In this document: piece after piece, positions 7,995 to 16,363 of the stretch
Layout: each line of letters opens with the position of its first letter
Position numbering within the stretch: the stretch's first letter is position 1
Source of the DNA: Calditrichota bacterium
Lineage (GTDB): Bacteria > Calditrichota > Calditrichia > RBG-13-44-9 > J042
Direction: 5' to 3'
Length of the DNA stretch: 45,494 nucleotides
Assembly (NCBI GenBank): GCA_003696445.1
Contig: RFHE01000177.1
Location: 1 to 45,494, forward strand
Notes under the pieces: generated by a model
What the model saw: only the letters and a program-made list of their open reading frames with translations
Databases searched by the model: none
Told to the model about the DNA's origin: nothing
Program-made: the position numbers and the translations under genes

Positions 7995-9407
7995 TTAGCG
8001 AGCCTTTTTATACAACCGGACGGCAAAGGAGCCATCCATCTTATGGCGATGGGGAAAAGTGCGAACAAAGCATTTGCTCCACAGGTACTGAGCCGGCAGT
8101 TCCCCGCTAAGCTCCTCGGAAACAAATTCGGGATGGGTTTCCAGAAACTGCTGAACCACCTGTTCGTTTTCTTGAGGGTCGATGGTACAGGTGCTGTAAA
8201 CCAGCCGTCCGCCTGGTTTCAGGAGTTGGGCAGCGCAATCCAGCAGGCGCAGTTGGAGCTGACTCATGTTTTCAATGTCCTGCTGGCTCCGTTTCCACTT
8301 TAAATCCACTCGTTTTTGCAGCACGCCCAGTCCACTGCAGGGGGCATCCAGAAGGATGCGGTCGAAACGAAGGGTGGTTGGGCAAGCCAACGCATCGGCG
8401 CATACGGTAGTGGCACAGTCCACCCCAAAACGGCGCAAATTGTCGGCCAGCATTTTCGCCCGATGCAGGTGCCTTTCCAAAGTAACCAGCCGTCCTTTAT
8501 TGTTCATTAATTCGGCAATGTAGTTGGATTTCCCGCCGGGAGCCGCACACATATCCAGAATAGTCTCCCCCGGCCTTGGCTGTAGGAGTCGAACCGGAAT
8601 TCCGGTGCTGACATCCTGAATGGAAATCCACCCCTTACGCATTAAATCCAATTTGCGAAACTCGCTAAAATTGTCGATGGCCAGGAATTCGGGGAAATCT
8701 GGATGGATCTGATATTGAATGCTGTTTTCTTCCAGAATTTTAAAAACAACTTCCCGGTTAGCCTGAAGGGAATTGATACGGCCGTAAATACGGGGCCGCT
8801 GATTGTTGGCTTCGCACAGTTTCATCGCCTCATCAATGCCCCAAAACTCCACCCAGCGTTGCAACAACCAGAAAGGATGGGAATAGCGGACCGCTACCCG
8901 TTCCAGGTAAGGTAATTCGATTTCGGCCAGTTCCAGCCGCCGGGCCTGCCGCAAGTAATTGCGTAAAATGGCATTAACCAGGTTGGCTGTTTTTTGATTA
9001 AACCGCTTCTTGGCAATTTCCACCGCCTCGTTTAAAACCGCGTAGGGGGGGATGCGATCCAGGTACATTAACTGGTAAAGCGAGGCGCGAAGATTGTTTT
9101 TTACCTCGGGAATGAGATCTTCGTAACTGCCCACATAAAGCTGCTGAAGGTACCAGTCCAACCGATAGCGCCAGCGGAGGGTGCCATTGACCACTTCGGT
9201 AATCAGGGCACGATCCACCTCGTTAAACTCCTCCACCTCTCTCTCCAGTAAACGATCGGTATAGGCCTGTTGCGTATCCACACGGGTCAGAATTTCCACA
9301 ATTTTTGCCCGAGCATTAATCTGGGATTCCGGCTGGCTGCTTTTAGCCCGCCCTCCATTACCCGAGCCACTGGGTACAGCGGAGGCTTGTTCTTCCCGAT
9401 AGTCCAT
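7995..9407 (-). CDS. rsmB: 16S rRNA (cytosine-967-C5)-methyltransferase RsmB
   Basis: This enzyme uses S-adenosylmethionine to methylate C967 of 16S rRNA. The 470-residue length is slightly above the usual 430 because of a polar N-terminal tail of about 30 residues. A NusB-like RNA-binding domain covers about 33-165. The methyltransferase domain follows, with the SAM motif MCAAPGGKSNYI, the DAPCSGLGVLQK motif bearing the first catalytic Cys, and the YSTCTIDPQENE motif with the second. The pair of cysteines is diagnostic of the Sun/Nop2 family. It lies about 200 bases downstream of the SDH protease gene; that gap (9408-9605) shows nothing else I can name. The start ATG at 9407 lacks a strong ribosome binding site. 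Confidence 0.95.
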   Translation of the reverse strand: MDYREEQASAVPSGSGNGGRAKSSQPESQINARAKIVEILTRVDTQQAYTDRLLEREVEEFNEVDRALITEVVNGTLRWRYRLDWYLQQLYVGSYEDLIPEVKNNLRASLYQLMYLDRIPPYAVLNEAVEIAKKRFNQKTANLVNAILRNYLRQARRLELAEIELPYLERVAVRYSHPFWLLQRWVEFWGIDEAMKLCEANNQRPRIYGRINSLQANREVVFKILEENSIQYQIHPDFPEFLAIDNFSEFRKLDLMRKGWISIQDVSTGIPVRLLQPRPGETILDMCAAPGGKSNYIAELMNNKGRLVTLERHLHRAKMLADNLRRFGVDCATTVCADALACPTTLRFDRILLDAPCSGLGVLQKRVDLKWKRSQQDIENMSQLQLRLLDCAAQLLKPGGRLVYSTCTIDPQENEQVVQQFLETHPEFVSEELSGELPAQYLWSKCFVRTFPHRHKMDGSFAVRLYKKAR

Positions 9408-9605
9408 ATTTTATTTGCACAATCCAGGTTTAGGGAACATTTGCCGTTTAATCCAGCTGACCGGTCCATTTCGGCTGTTTAACCAGCCTTTGTTCTACCG
9501 GCTTTTTCCATTAAACTCCCCTATTGAGGAAAGGTTTTACGGACCCCATCTTCACAAATTGAACCTTCCCTTTTGGGTCAGCGGAAAGCCTACTCGGCCC
9601 CTGCT

Positions 9606-10439
9606 CTACTCGTGACTGGTTTTGTGTGCAGGCTGGTAAGGCACCGGGATGTACTGAACGCCGCCTGCCCGCCGTACGGGTTGAGGGAACAGGCTCATGA
9701 AATCGTAAATTTCTTCCGGCATTTCCGTGGATACCGGCAAGCCAATTCGTTTAGCTTCCTCAGGCATAATCGGGTAATCGTGAGTCCAGTGTCCCATGGC
9801 CAGTAGATCGGCAATCTGTTCGGCCTTTTCCTTATCCATTTTTCCATCCAGGATTTCCTGAACGGTGGCTTTTAATTGCCGGATAGCCTTTTCCCCCACA
9901 TCGCCCATGATCAGGGTCTGATCATCTACTTTGTCCGGCTTTTTCTTTTCGATAGCGGCAAGGATGGAGGCGGCCGGAAACTGCCCCAGTTGCGGATCGA
10001 CCGGACCCAGCACCGCATTGTGGTCCATAACGATCTCGTCCGCCGCCAGCGCGATAAGTGTTCCCCCTGACATGGCATAGTGGGGAACGAATACGGTGAC
10101 TTTTCCCGGATGGCGCTTCAAGCCCATGGCAATTTGTTTAGCAGCCAGGGCCAAACCGCCGGGCGTGTGAACGATTAGGTCGATGGGCATGTTGGGATCG
10201 GTAAGTTTAATAGCCCGCAAAATCTCTTCCGAGTCCTCAATGTTAATAAAACGCATCACCGGAAAACCGAGCACGCTCATGGTTTCCTGGCGATGAACCA
10301 TCGCAATTAACCGGCTGCCTCGGTTCTGCTCAATCTTGCGCATCAACCGTACCCGGGCGGATTCCAGCATACGCTGGCGAATGATCGGCTGAATGGCGGT
10401 AATAATGAAAAACAGCCAGAACAAATCCATAATACTCAT
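9606..10439 (-). CDS. Membrane-anchored SDH/ClpP-class serine protease
   Basis: The protein belongs to the serine dehydrogenase proteinase (SDH_sah) group of ClpP/SppA-fold peptidases. In the 277-residue form, one N-terminal membrane segment (about 5-20, LFWLFFIITAIQ) is followed by the peptidase domain. HTPGG (91-95) forms the usual oxyanion-side motif, and the nucleophile is probably Ser124 in YAMSGGTLIALAADEI. The GPVDPQLG stretch after it is typical of the group. ATG 10439 was chosen because AGGGGG lies nine bases upstream; the frame is open to 10565 but that part overlaps the rhomboid gene and lacks a site. The rhomboid protease gene ends 31 bases upstream, so the two intramembrane/membrane proteases are probably co-transcribed. 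Confidence 0.88.
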   Translation of the reverse strand: MSIMDLFWLFFIITAIQPIIRQRMLESARVRLMRKIEQNRGSRLIAMVHRQETMSVLGFPVMRFINIEDSEEILRAIKLTDPNMPIDLIVHTPGGLALAAKQIAMGLKRHPGKVTVFVPHYAMSGGTLIALAADEIVMDHNAVLGPVDPQLGQFPAASILAAIEKKKPDKVDDQTLIMGDVGEKAIRQLKATVQEILDGKMDKEKAEQIADLLAMGHWTHDYPIMPEEAKRIGLPVSTEMPEEIYDFMSLFPQPVRRAGGVQYIPVPYQPAHKTSHE

Positions 10440-10470
10440 ATCGCAAGCCCCCTCAACTTTAGCATTTTCC

Positions 10471-11181
10471 TTACCAGGGACGAAACTGATCCCGATGAAC
10501 TTTAACCAATTGTTTTCTTCGTCGAAACACAAATTGCAACAGTGCACCAGCCACAAACCCACCAAAATGGGCCCACCAGGCTACCCCACCTGCATTTGAA
10601 GCGACGCCCAACGACAGGGTTCCTTCAATGAGTTGCATAAAAACCCAAAAACCCAGAAAGAAAAGAGCCGGTATTTCGATAATATCCACAAAGAAAAACA
10701 GGAAAATAGCCGTAATGACCCGCGAATAGGGAAACATGAGAAAATAAGCCCCCATCACTCCGGCAATGGCGCCGCTGGCACCAATGGTTGGCACATGGGA
10801 ATTCGGGTTCATGTAAAGATGGGTAAACCCGGCGGCCAGCCCGCACAGAATGTAAAAGGCAAAATAGCGCCCATGCCCCATCCGGTCCTCCACGTTGTCG
10901 CCAAAAATCCACAGGTACCACATGTTGCCAATCAGATGAAACCATCCGCCATGAAGAAACATGGAGGTAAAAATCGGATAGTAGCGCGCCCAAACATTGC
11001 CCGGTTCATTGGCGGCCAGCCAGAAAAACTTGGCCGGAATCACTCCAAAATGACGTAAAAACGGCTCCAATTGAGGCCCCAGGGACACCTCGTAAAGAAA
11101 GATCAAGGCGTTGATGACAATCAGGCTGACATTAACCACCGGGAACGTGTACGATGGAATGGTATCTTTTAGCGGGAACAC
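10471..11181 (-). CDS. Rhomboid-family intramembrane serine protease
   Basis: This polytopic protein cleaves transmembrane substrates within the membrane. The 236 residues contain about six hydrophobic segments. The catalytic pair is visible: Ser136 in GASGAIAGVMG and His205 in AHFGGFVAG. The upstream HxxxN motif (His82 and Asn86, in FHLIGNMWYL) that stabilises the oxyanion is present, as is the WR-type loop region. The start is GTG at 11181 with AAGG seven bases upstream. It is followed by the SDH-type protease gene and preceded at 78 bases by a universal stress protein gene on the same strand, suggesting an operon dealing with envelope protein quality or stress; that role is inferred from context. 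Confidence 0.93.
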   Translation of the reverse strand: MFPLKDTIPSYTFPVVNVSLIVINALIFLYEVSLGPQLEPFLRHFGVIPAKFFWLAANEPGNVWARYYPIFTSMFLHGGWFHLIGNMWYLWIFGDNVEDRMGHGRYFAFYILCGLAAGFTHLYMNPNSHVPTIGASGAIAGVMGAYFLMFPYSRVITAIFLFFFVDIIEIPALFFLGFWVFMQLIEGTLSLGVASNAGGVAWWAHFGGFVAGALLQFVFRRRKQLVKVHRDQFRPW

Positions 11182-11258
11182 AGAAAGACCTTATCGTTTT
11201 TTGTATTTTCCTCGCTAACAAAATTAGACAAAACAGCTTTTATCTGAAAGCAACGAAA

Positions 11259-12173
11259 TTAGAAATTTGATTCGAACCGTTTCACCGTTAGAACCGGACA
11301 GGCCGCCCAGCGGACCACTTTTTCTGTAGTACTTCCCAATAGAAAATAATCCAATCCACTTAATCCATGTGTGGAAATCACGATCAAATCCATGTGATTT
11401 GCGGCGGCAAAATCGACAATTTGTTTGTGGGCTTTGCCCTCCAGCACCACGTACTCCTCGACCCTGCTTTCCGTCCCCCAATCGGAAACAAACGCCTGCA
11501 TGTTGTCGATAATTTGTTTTTTCAGAGCCGGGTCCACTTCGAATACCGAGTGCACATCCCCTGCATACACCGATGGGTGAACATCCTGTTCCACGACATG
11601 CAGAATGGTTATGCGCGCCTCAAACTTTTCGCACAGACAAAAGGCATGTTCCAGAGCACGCTGGCAGTAAACGGAAAAATCGATGGGAACCAAAATGCGT
11701 TGCAATTGAAACGATTTTACCGAACGGTGAACGGTCAGTACCGGCACAGGGGCCAGGCGCACTATCTTTTCGGCAACACTTCCTTGAAGCAGATGGGACA
11801 GGCCGGTGCGTCCGTGGCTGCCCATTACCACCAAATCGACAGGATGCGATTCAACGTAATCCAGAATGGCGTTGCCGGCGGAAACCCCGCGCACCACTTC
11901 GGTTTGAATCCGGGCGCCCCGGCTGATGCCCAACATTTTTCGGGCACTCATCTGCCCGAAGATCTTTTTCTCCTGCTCGGCAACCCACTGAGTATAGGCC
12001 TGCAGGCGTTGTTGGTCGGAGGCGTCTTCCTGGAACAGAACCGCTGCATGAAGCAAACGCACCTGAGCATCGAAAGCCTGTGCCAGATGTAGGGCATAAT
12101 CCACCGCCAGGTCGGAAAACGGGGAAAAATCCACCGGTACCAGAATGGTTTTAAGGTCAGCCTCTAAATTCAT
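11259..12173 (-). CDS. Tandem universal stress protein (two UspA domains)
   Basis: The 304-residue protein has two UspA folds. The first starts with KTILVPVDFSPFSD, and its ATP-binding loop is GSHGRTGLSHLLQGS, a full G-x2-G-x9-G-S motif. The second starts with RILVPIDFSVYCQRA, and its loop is STHGLSGLDYFLLGS, where the first Gly is replaced by Ser. The first domain therefore probably binds ATP; the second may do so less well. The start is ATG 12173, immediately before NLEADLKTILVPVD; the longer in-frame start at 12242 would overlap the OPT transporter 3' end region and add an atypical tail. It is cytoplasmic and probably a stress or energy-state sensor, but no partner is known. Confidence 0.93.
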   Translation of the reverse strand: MNLEADLKTILVPVDFSPFSDLAVDYALHLAQAFDAQVRLLHAAVLFQEDASDQQRLQAYTQWVAEQEKKIFGQMSARKMLGISRGARIQTEVVRGVSAGNAILDYVESHPVDLVVMGSHGRTGLSHLLQGSVAEKIVRLAPVPVLTVHRSVKSFQLQRILVPIDFSVYCQRALEHAFCLCEKFEARITILHVVEQDVHPSVYAGDVHSVFEVDPALKKQIIDNMQAFVSDWGTESRVEEYVVLEGKAHKQIVDFAAANHMDLIVISTHGLSGLDYFLLGSTTEKVVRWAACPVLTVKRFESNF

Positions 12174-12195
12174 GGTCAAACTCGTTAAATAGGTG

Positions 12196-12234
12196 ATTGC
12201 CCCGGGCGAAGTGTATCCCCCTTCCCGAGGCAAT
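12196..12234 (-). terminator. 3' stem-loop after the OPT gene, no U-tract
   Basis: Outer arms ATTGCC (12196-12201) and GGCAAT (12229-12234) and inner arms CGGG (12203-12206) and CCCG (12224-12227) pair with a single internal C/A mismatch. It begins 15 bases after the stop codon at 12250. On the minus strand no U-run follows. It separates the transporter from the stress protein gene. Confidence 0.45.
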
Positions 12235-12249
12235 GTAAGCACAGATGCG

Positions 12250-14211
12250 CTAATTTGTTCTGGATTTCTTGAGGGGAATGGCTACCAGCAGATAAAGCAA
12301 GCCAACAAAGACCAGCAGTCCAAGCCACACACTGGGATGTTGTGCTCCCCAGTCGGCCAACCGAAAGTTGCTGCCCTTGAGGCTGGCCCCCAACACCACA
12401 AAGGCCAGGATCACCGCCATCAGTGCTTCGCCGGCAATCAAGCCGGAAGAAAGCAACACGCCCACGTTTTCGGCCTTTACTTTTTCCTCGACTCCGGCAC
12501 CGCGGCGGCGAAGCATAAACTCCAGAACCCATTTAATAATGCCGCCAACAAAAATTGCCGCCGTGGAATGAAAGGGCAAGTACATCCCCACCGCCACCAG
12601 CATAGGGGAAGGGGCATTAACCAAAATTAATCCCACAGCAAAAAACATCCCTGCAACCACCAGTGGCCAGGCCATTTCGCCACCCACAATGCCCTTAGCC
12701 ATCAGAGCCATTAAGCCGGCCTGGGGTGCGGGGAGCTCCTCGCTGCCAATGTGGTACACGGAATCCATAGCCACCATGGGCCAGACCAGCACCAGGGAAG
12801 CAGCAATTACACCGATGATTTCCCCCATTTCCATCTTCCAAGGGGTTCCCCCCAGAATATGACCCACCTTCAGGTCCTGCATCATGTCCCCAGCAATGCC
12901 GGCGGCACAGCACACCACTCCGGCGACGCCCAACACACCCATCACCCCGTGGGTTCCGGTTACACCCAGCCCTACCATGAGCAAGGCGGAAATGAGCAAA
13001 GCGGACAGGGTTAGCCCGGAAATTGGATTGTTGGAACTACCCACCAGGCCAACCAGGTATCCGGCCACGGCAGCAAAAAGGAATCCAAGCACAATGAGCA
13101 CCAGGGTTAACACCAGGGCACCGCCTACCGAATCGGCAAAATAGCGGTAGAGGAAAAAGATGGGTACGGAAAGAATAACAATTGTGGTAATGACCTTCTT
13201 AAAATCCAGATCAAGCTCCAGGCGATTAACTTTCTCGGCGCCGGTTTTAGCCAGAGAAAGGTCGCGCAAGGCTTTGGTAATGCCGGAAATCAGTGCAGAT
13301 CGCAGGTTGTAGAGGGTGTAAAAGGCGGCCACAATCATGGTGCCGACTGCCAGCGGACGAATCTGGCGGAACCAGACTTCCATGGCCACCTCCGTCCAGC
13401 TATGGCCGGCATTCACCAGTTCGCTAAGCCCGGGATTCAGGAAAATGCCCATGGGAACCAAAAAGAGCCATCCCATCAGGGCGCCGGCGAACAACACAGC
13501 AGACACCCTAAGCCCGACAATGAAGCCGACGCCTACCAGGGCCGGCGAAGCCGCCGGGGTTTCCAGAATAAAACCCCCCCCATAGCTGATTTTTTGGCCC
13601 AGCATGGAGATTTTGGAACTGGCCATGGGAAAGAAATCGCGGGAATGGTCCTTAATAAACTGAATACCGTTGGAGTTTTTGAATAGCTCCCACAGCGCGG
13701 CAAGGCCCATGCTGCCGAAAACGTAGGCGGCGCCGGTCTGCCCTCCCTGGCCGGCTTTCACGATTTCCGCTGCCGCCACACTTTCCGGAAAGGGCAGATC
13801 GGCCTCTTCGATTAAAGAACGGCGCAGCACGATGACAAATAATACCCCCAGGACACCACCGCTGAGCATAATCAGGGTGCTTTCCCAATAATGGAGGGTG
13901 TCCCACACCCCACTGATTACGAAGGCGGGGATGGTAAAAATAGCTCCGGCAATCAGTGCTTCGCCCACCGAGGCGGTTGTTCTGGCGATGTTTTCCTCCA
14001 GCACCGTCCCGCCGAACACCCTAAGGGCAGCCATGGCTACCACTGCCGCCGGAAAGGTAGCCGCCACAGTGAGCCCGGCCTTCATGCCCAGGTAGGCATT
14101 GGCGGCACCAAGAATGATCGCCATAATGACACCCAGCACCAGGGCACGTAGCGTCATTTCCTTTAAATCGGTATCCGCAGGAACAAATGGCGTAAAACGG
14201 CTGGCTTCCAT
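12250..14211 (-). CDS. OPT-family oligopeptide/metal-chelate transporter
   Basis: The 653-residue integral membrane protein has about fifteen hydrophobic segments and the N-terminal pattern of the OPT family: LRALVLGVIMAIILGAANAY followed by LGMKAGLTVAATFPAAVVAM, then ARTTASVGEALIAGAIFTIP. OPT members import oligopeptides or iron-siderophore and related chelates with proton symport in the inner membrane; the substrate cannot be told here. The start ATG 14211 follows GAGGAGG closely upstream, a strong ribosome binding site. A terminator lies between it and citrate synthase, so it has its own promoter, probably within 14212-14395, though I do not see a good match. Length is typical for bacterial members. 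Confidence 0.92.
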   Translation of the reverse strand: MEASRFTPFVPADTDLKEMTLRALVLGVIMAIILGAANAYLGMKAGLTVAATFPAAVVAMAALRVFGGTVLEENIARTTASVGEALIAGAIFTIPAFVISGVWDTLHYWESTLIMLSGGVLGVLFVIVLRRSLIEEADLPFPESVAAAEIVKAGQGGQTGAAYVFGSMGLAALWELFKNSNGIQFIKDHSRDFFPMASSKISMLGQKISYGGGFILETPAASPALVGVGFIVGLRVSAVLFAGALMGWLFLVPMGIFLNPGLSELVNAGHSWTEVAMEVWFRQIRPLAVGTMIVAAFYTLYNLRSALISGITKALRDLSLAKTGAEKVNRLELDLDFKKVITTIVILSVPIFFLYRYFADSVGGALVLTLVLIVLGFLFAAVAGYLVGLVGSSNNPISGLTLSALLISALLMVGLGVTGTHGVMGVLGVAGVVCCAAGIAGDMMQDLKVGHILGGTPWKMEMGEIIGVIAASLVLVWPMVAMDSVYHIGSEELPAPQAGLMALMAKGIVGGEMAWPLVVAGMFFAVGLILVNAPSPMLVAVGMYLPFHSTAAIFVGGIIKWVLEFMLRRRGAGVEEKVKAENVGVLLSSGLIAGEALMAVILAFVVLGASLKGSNFRLADWGAQHPSVWLGLLVFVGLLYLLVAIPLKKSRTN

Positions 14212-14395
14212 ACGACCTCCTCGCGTTTAAGATTGGGCTCTTCTCATTCCCCGGCCACGGTACCGCCTTCTCGGCCGTGGGGACGTCCCCCCGAGACCAG
14301 GCAAAAATACCACCCGCCGGCGTAAACTTTCAAGATGGGGAAACATTTTGCTGTTCTGCCAGGAAAACAAGCCCAACCCGTGCGGCTGGAGGTAC

Positions 14396-14434
14396 AACAA
14401 AAAGGCCCTGCCATGGCAATCTGCAGGCAGGGCC
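14396..14434 (-). terminator. Intrinsic terminator of citrate synthase gene
   Basis: GGCCCTGCC (14404-14412) and GGCAGGGCC (14426-14434) form a perfect nine-base GC-rich stem with a 13-base loop. Read on the minus strand the stem is followed by TTTTTGTTG. It lies 27 bases after the stop codon of the citrate synthase gene, which reads in this direction. Confidence 0.85.
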
Positions 14435-14460
14435 GGAAAAAGACAAAAGGACGTCGCCAA

Positions 14461-15807
14461 TCAGCCACGCTGATCCAACGGCACATAGTGACGCACCTCG
14501 GCCACACTTTTGTAGGAGGGCCGAATGATGCGACCGCCAGAGATCAACTCTTCCATTCGATGGGCAGACCAGCCCACAATACGGGCCATCGCGAACAAGG
14601 GCGTGTAAATTTCCTTGGGAAAGCCCAGCATGTCGTACACAAAGCCGGAATAAAAATCCACATTAGCGGAAATGACTTTGTTGGATTTTTTAACCCGCCG
14701 GAAAATTTCGGGAGTCAGTGTTTCCACCGCACGATAGAGATTGAATTCGTCCAGGCGACCTTTCTCGGCAGCCAGCTCGCGAGCCTTTTCCCGGAGAATC
14801 AGCGCCCGGGGATCGGATTTAGTGTACACCGCGTGCCCCATGCCGTAAACCAAGCCGGTGCGATTGTGCGCTTCTTTACGCAGGATTTTTTCGATGTAGC
14901 TGGCCACCTCTTCCTGATCATTCCAGTCCTTTACATTTTCTTTAATGTTCTGCATCATATCCATCACGTTGGCATTGGCTGCCCCGTGCAGGGGTCCCTT
15001 CAGCGAGCTGATAGCCGCAGCAACAGCGGCGTAGGTATCGGTCCAGGAGGAGGTGACCACATGCATGGTAAACGTGGAATTGTTGCCTCCACCGTGCTCG
15101 GCATGGAGAATCAGTGCCAAGTCCAGAATTTCGGCCTCCAGGGGCGTGAACTTGCCATCCGGACGCAGCATGTAGAGAAAATTTTCCGCAAGGTCCAGTT
15201 CCGGATCAGGTAAATGAATAAACAAGGACTGGCCATGAAACCAGTGATTGCGAGCATGCAAGGCATAGGCGATGATGGTGGGGAATTTGGCAACAATTTC
15301 CAGGCTCTGGCGCAACACATTGGCAATCGAAACATCATCGGCGTTTTTATCCAGTACGTAAAGGGCTAAAACCGTACGCTGCAGTTGATTCATAACATTG
15401 TTGCTGGGCAAATGAAGAATCTGGGAGGTCAACACTTCCTCATCCAAGGTTCGGCGGGAGCGCAAATACTGGTCAAACTCTTCCAGCTCCTGCTTGTTGG
15501 GCAAACGCCCCAGCAGCAGCAGGTACGCTACCTCGGCAAAGCCATGACGCCGCTCTTTTTGAATGCCCTCCACAATTTCGTTAATGTTTATGCCCCGGTA
15601 ATAAAGCCGACCGTCCACCGGTTCAATGCCAGCCTCGGTCTTCTTAAATCCCACCACACTGGAAATTTTGGTCAGCCCAGCCAAAACACCGGAACCATCT
15701 GCGTTTCGCAATCCCCGCTTAACATCAAATTTGGCATACAACTCGGGATCGATGTGATAAGCTTCCTCAATTTGATGAAGCGCCCGTTCAAGAAATTGGC
15801 TCTGCAT
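14461..15807 (-). CDS. gltA: Citrate synthase
   Basis: This enzyme condenses acetyl-CoA and oxaloacetate to citrate, the entry step of the TCA cycle. The 448-residue length and the YRGININEI start of the core resemble the longer bacterial type I-like enzymes. The catalytic residues can be seen: His in HAEHGGGNNSTFT, His in GPLHGAANANVMDMM and Asp in NVDFYSGFVYDMLG. The CoA-contact region GMGHAVYTKSDPRA is also present. The start ATG 15807 follows GGAG nine bases upstream. The gene ends in a clear intrinsic terminator and is divergent from the small protein and ftcD genes. A 2-methylcitrate synthase role cannot be excluded from sequence alone, but no propionate genes are nearby. Confidence 0.93.
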   Translation of the reverse strand: MQSQFLERALHQIEEAYHIDPELYAKFDVKRGLRNADGSGVLAGLTKISSVVGFKKTEAGIEPVDGRLYYRGININEIVEGIQKERRHGFAEVAYLLLLGRLPNKQELEEFDQYLRSRRTLDEEVLTSQILHLPSNNVMNQLQRTVLALYVLDKNADDVSIANVLRQSLEIVAKFPTIIAYALHARNHWFHGQSLFIHLPDPELDLAENFLYMLRPDGKFTPLEAEILDLALILHAEHGGGNNSTFTMHVVTSSWTDTYAAVAAAISSLKGPLHGAANANVMDMMQNIKENVKDWNDQEEVASYIEKILRKEAHNRTGLVYGMGHAVYTKSDPRALILREKARELAAEKGRLDEFNLYRAVETLTPEIFRRVKKSNKVISANVDFYSGFVYDMLGFPKEIYTPLFAMARIVGWSAHRMEELISGGRIIRPSYKSVAEVRHYVPLDQRG

Positions 15808-15896
15808 AGGTATGTCTCCTCTTTTGTCTATTGCACACTAAATTCGACAGAGTGATTCATTTAGTTAAATAACCCAAAAATGGTAAAGTTGCAACG

Positions 15897-15904
15897 CAAA
15901 TTTA
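15897..15904 (-). promoter_or_regulatory. Possible -7 element upstream of citrate synthase
   Basis: The minus strand reads TAAATTTG here, a full TAnnTTTG match 90 bases upstream of the start codon. There is no TTTG box at 19-21 bases, only one at 14, so this is weak. Confidence 0.25.
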
Positions 15905-16063
15905 CTTTGTACGGCCTGCAAACTACCGACAACCTTTGTTATTCTCTTTTAAAGAACAAATGTGAATTACGCTTGAAAAATTGAGCACAGCGCTCGAATT
16001 TACCGCCTGGGGGACAGCGGCGAACCGCAATGCCTGATCCAGGCTCAAGGGAAGGATGCACTT

Positions 16064-16312
16064 ATGATTAAAATAATAAAAGTGAAATACCTGGAACCCC
16101 GGGAGGCGTTGGCCAGCATTCAAAAGGCCGGCATTATACCCTACCTGATCAACTGGGGCTGCGATGTGGACGAACAGAACCGGCGATTGATTTTTAATTT
16201 GCGCCATGGCAGCGGCAGTGGCGGGAGTTTTGATGAGGAATTGCGGCGGGTGGGAAACGAGATTGAACAGTTTTTGAAATCGATCGATCGACCCCGAGAA
16301 GACAGGGATTGA
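16064..16312 (+). CDS. Small unknown 82-residue protein upstream of ftcD
   Basis: I do not recognise a family. The protein starts MIKIIKVKYLEPREALASIQ, has no signal peptide or membrane segment, carries a glycine/serine-rich patch (HGSGSGGSF, about 48-56) and ends in a charged tail. The start is supported by AAGGA seven bases upstream of ATG 16064. It is followed 51 bases later by ftcD on the same strand and is likely co-transcribed, so a link to histidine or folate metabolism is possible but unproven. The opposite-strand ORF over the same bases (15923-16330) has no ribosome binding site and is probably a shadow. Confidence 0.7.
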   Translation: MIKIIKVKYLEPREALASIQKAGIIPYLINWGCDVDEQNRRLIFNLRHGSGSGGSFDEELRRVGNEIEQFLKSIDRPREDRD

Positions 16313-16363
16313 AACTTGGGAAGACGGCACTGTGCCGAAAGAATAAAATTTTGAGAATGGCTT

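Noticed and set aside
14335-15213. 292-residue plus-strand ORF opposite citrate synthase
   Set aside because: It runs through the terminator and against a well-identified enzyme; no start signal.
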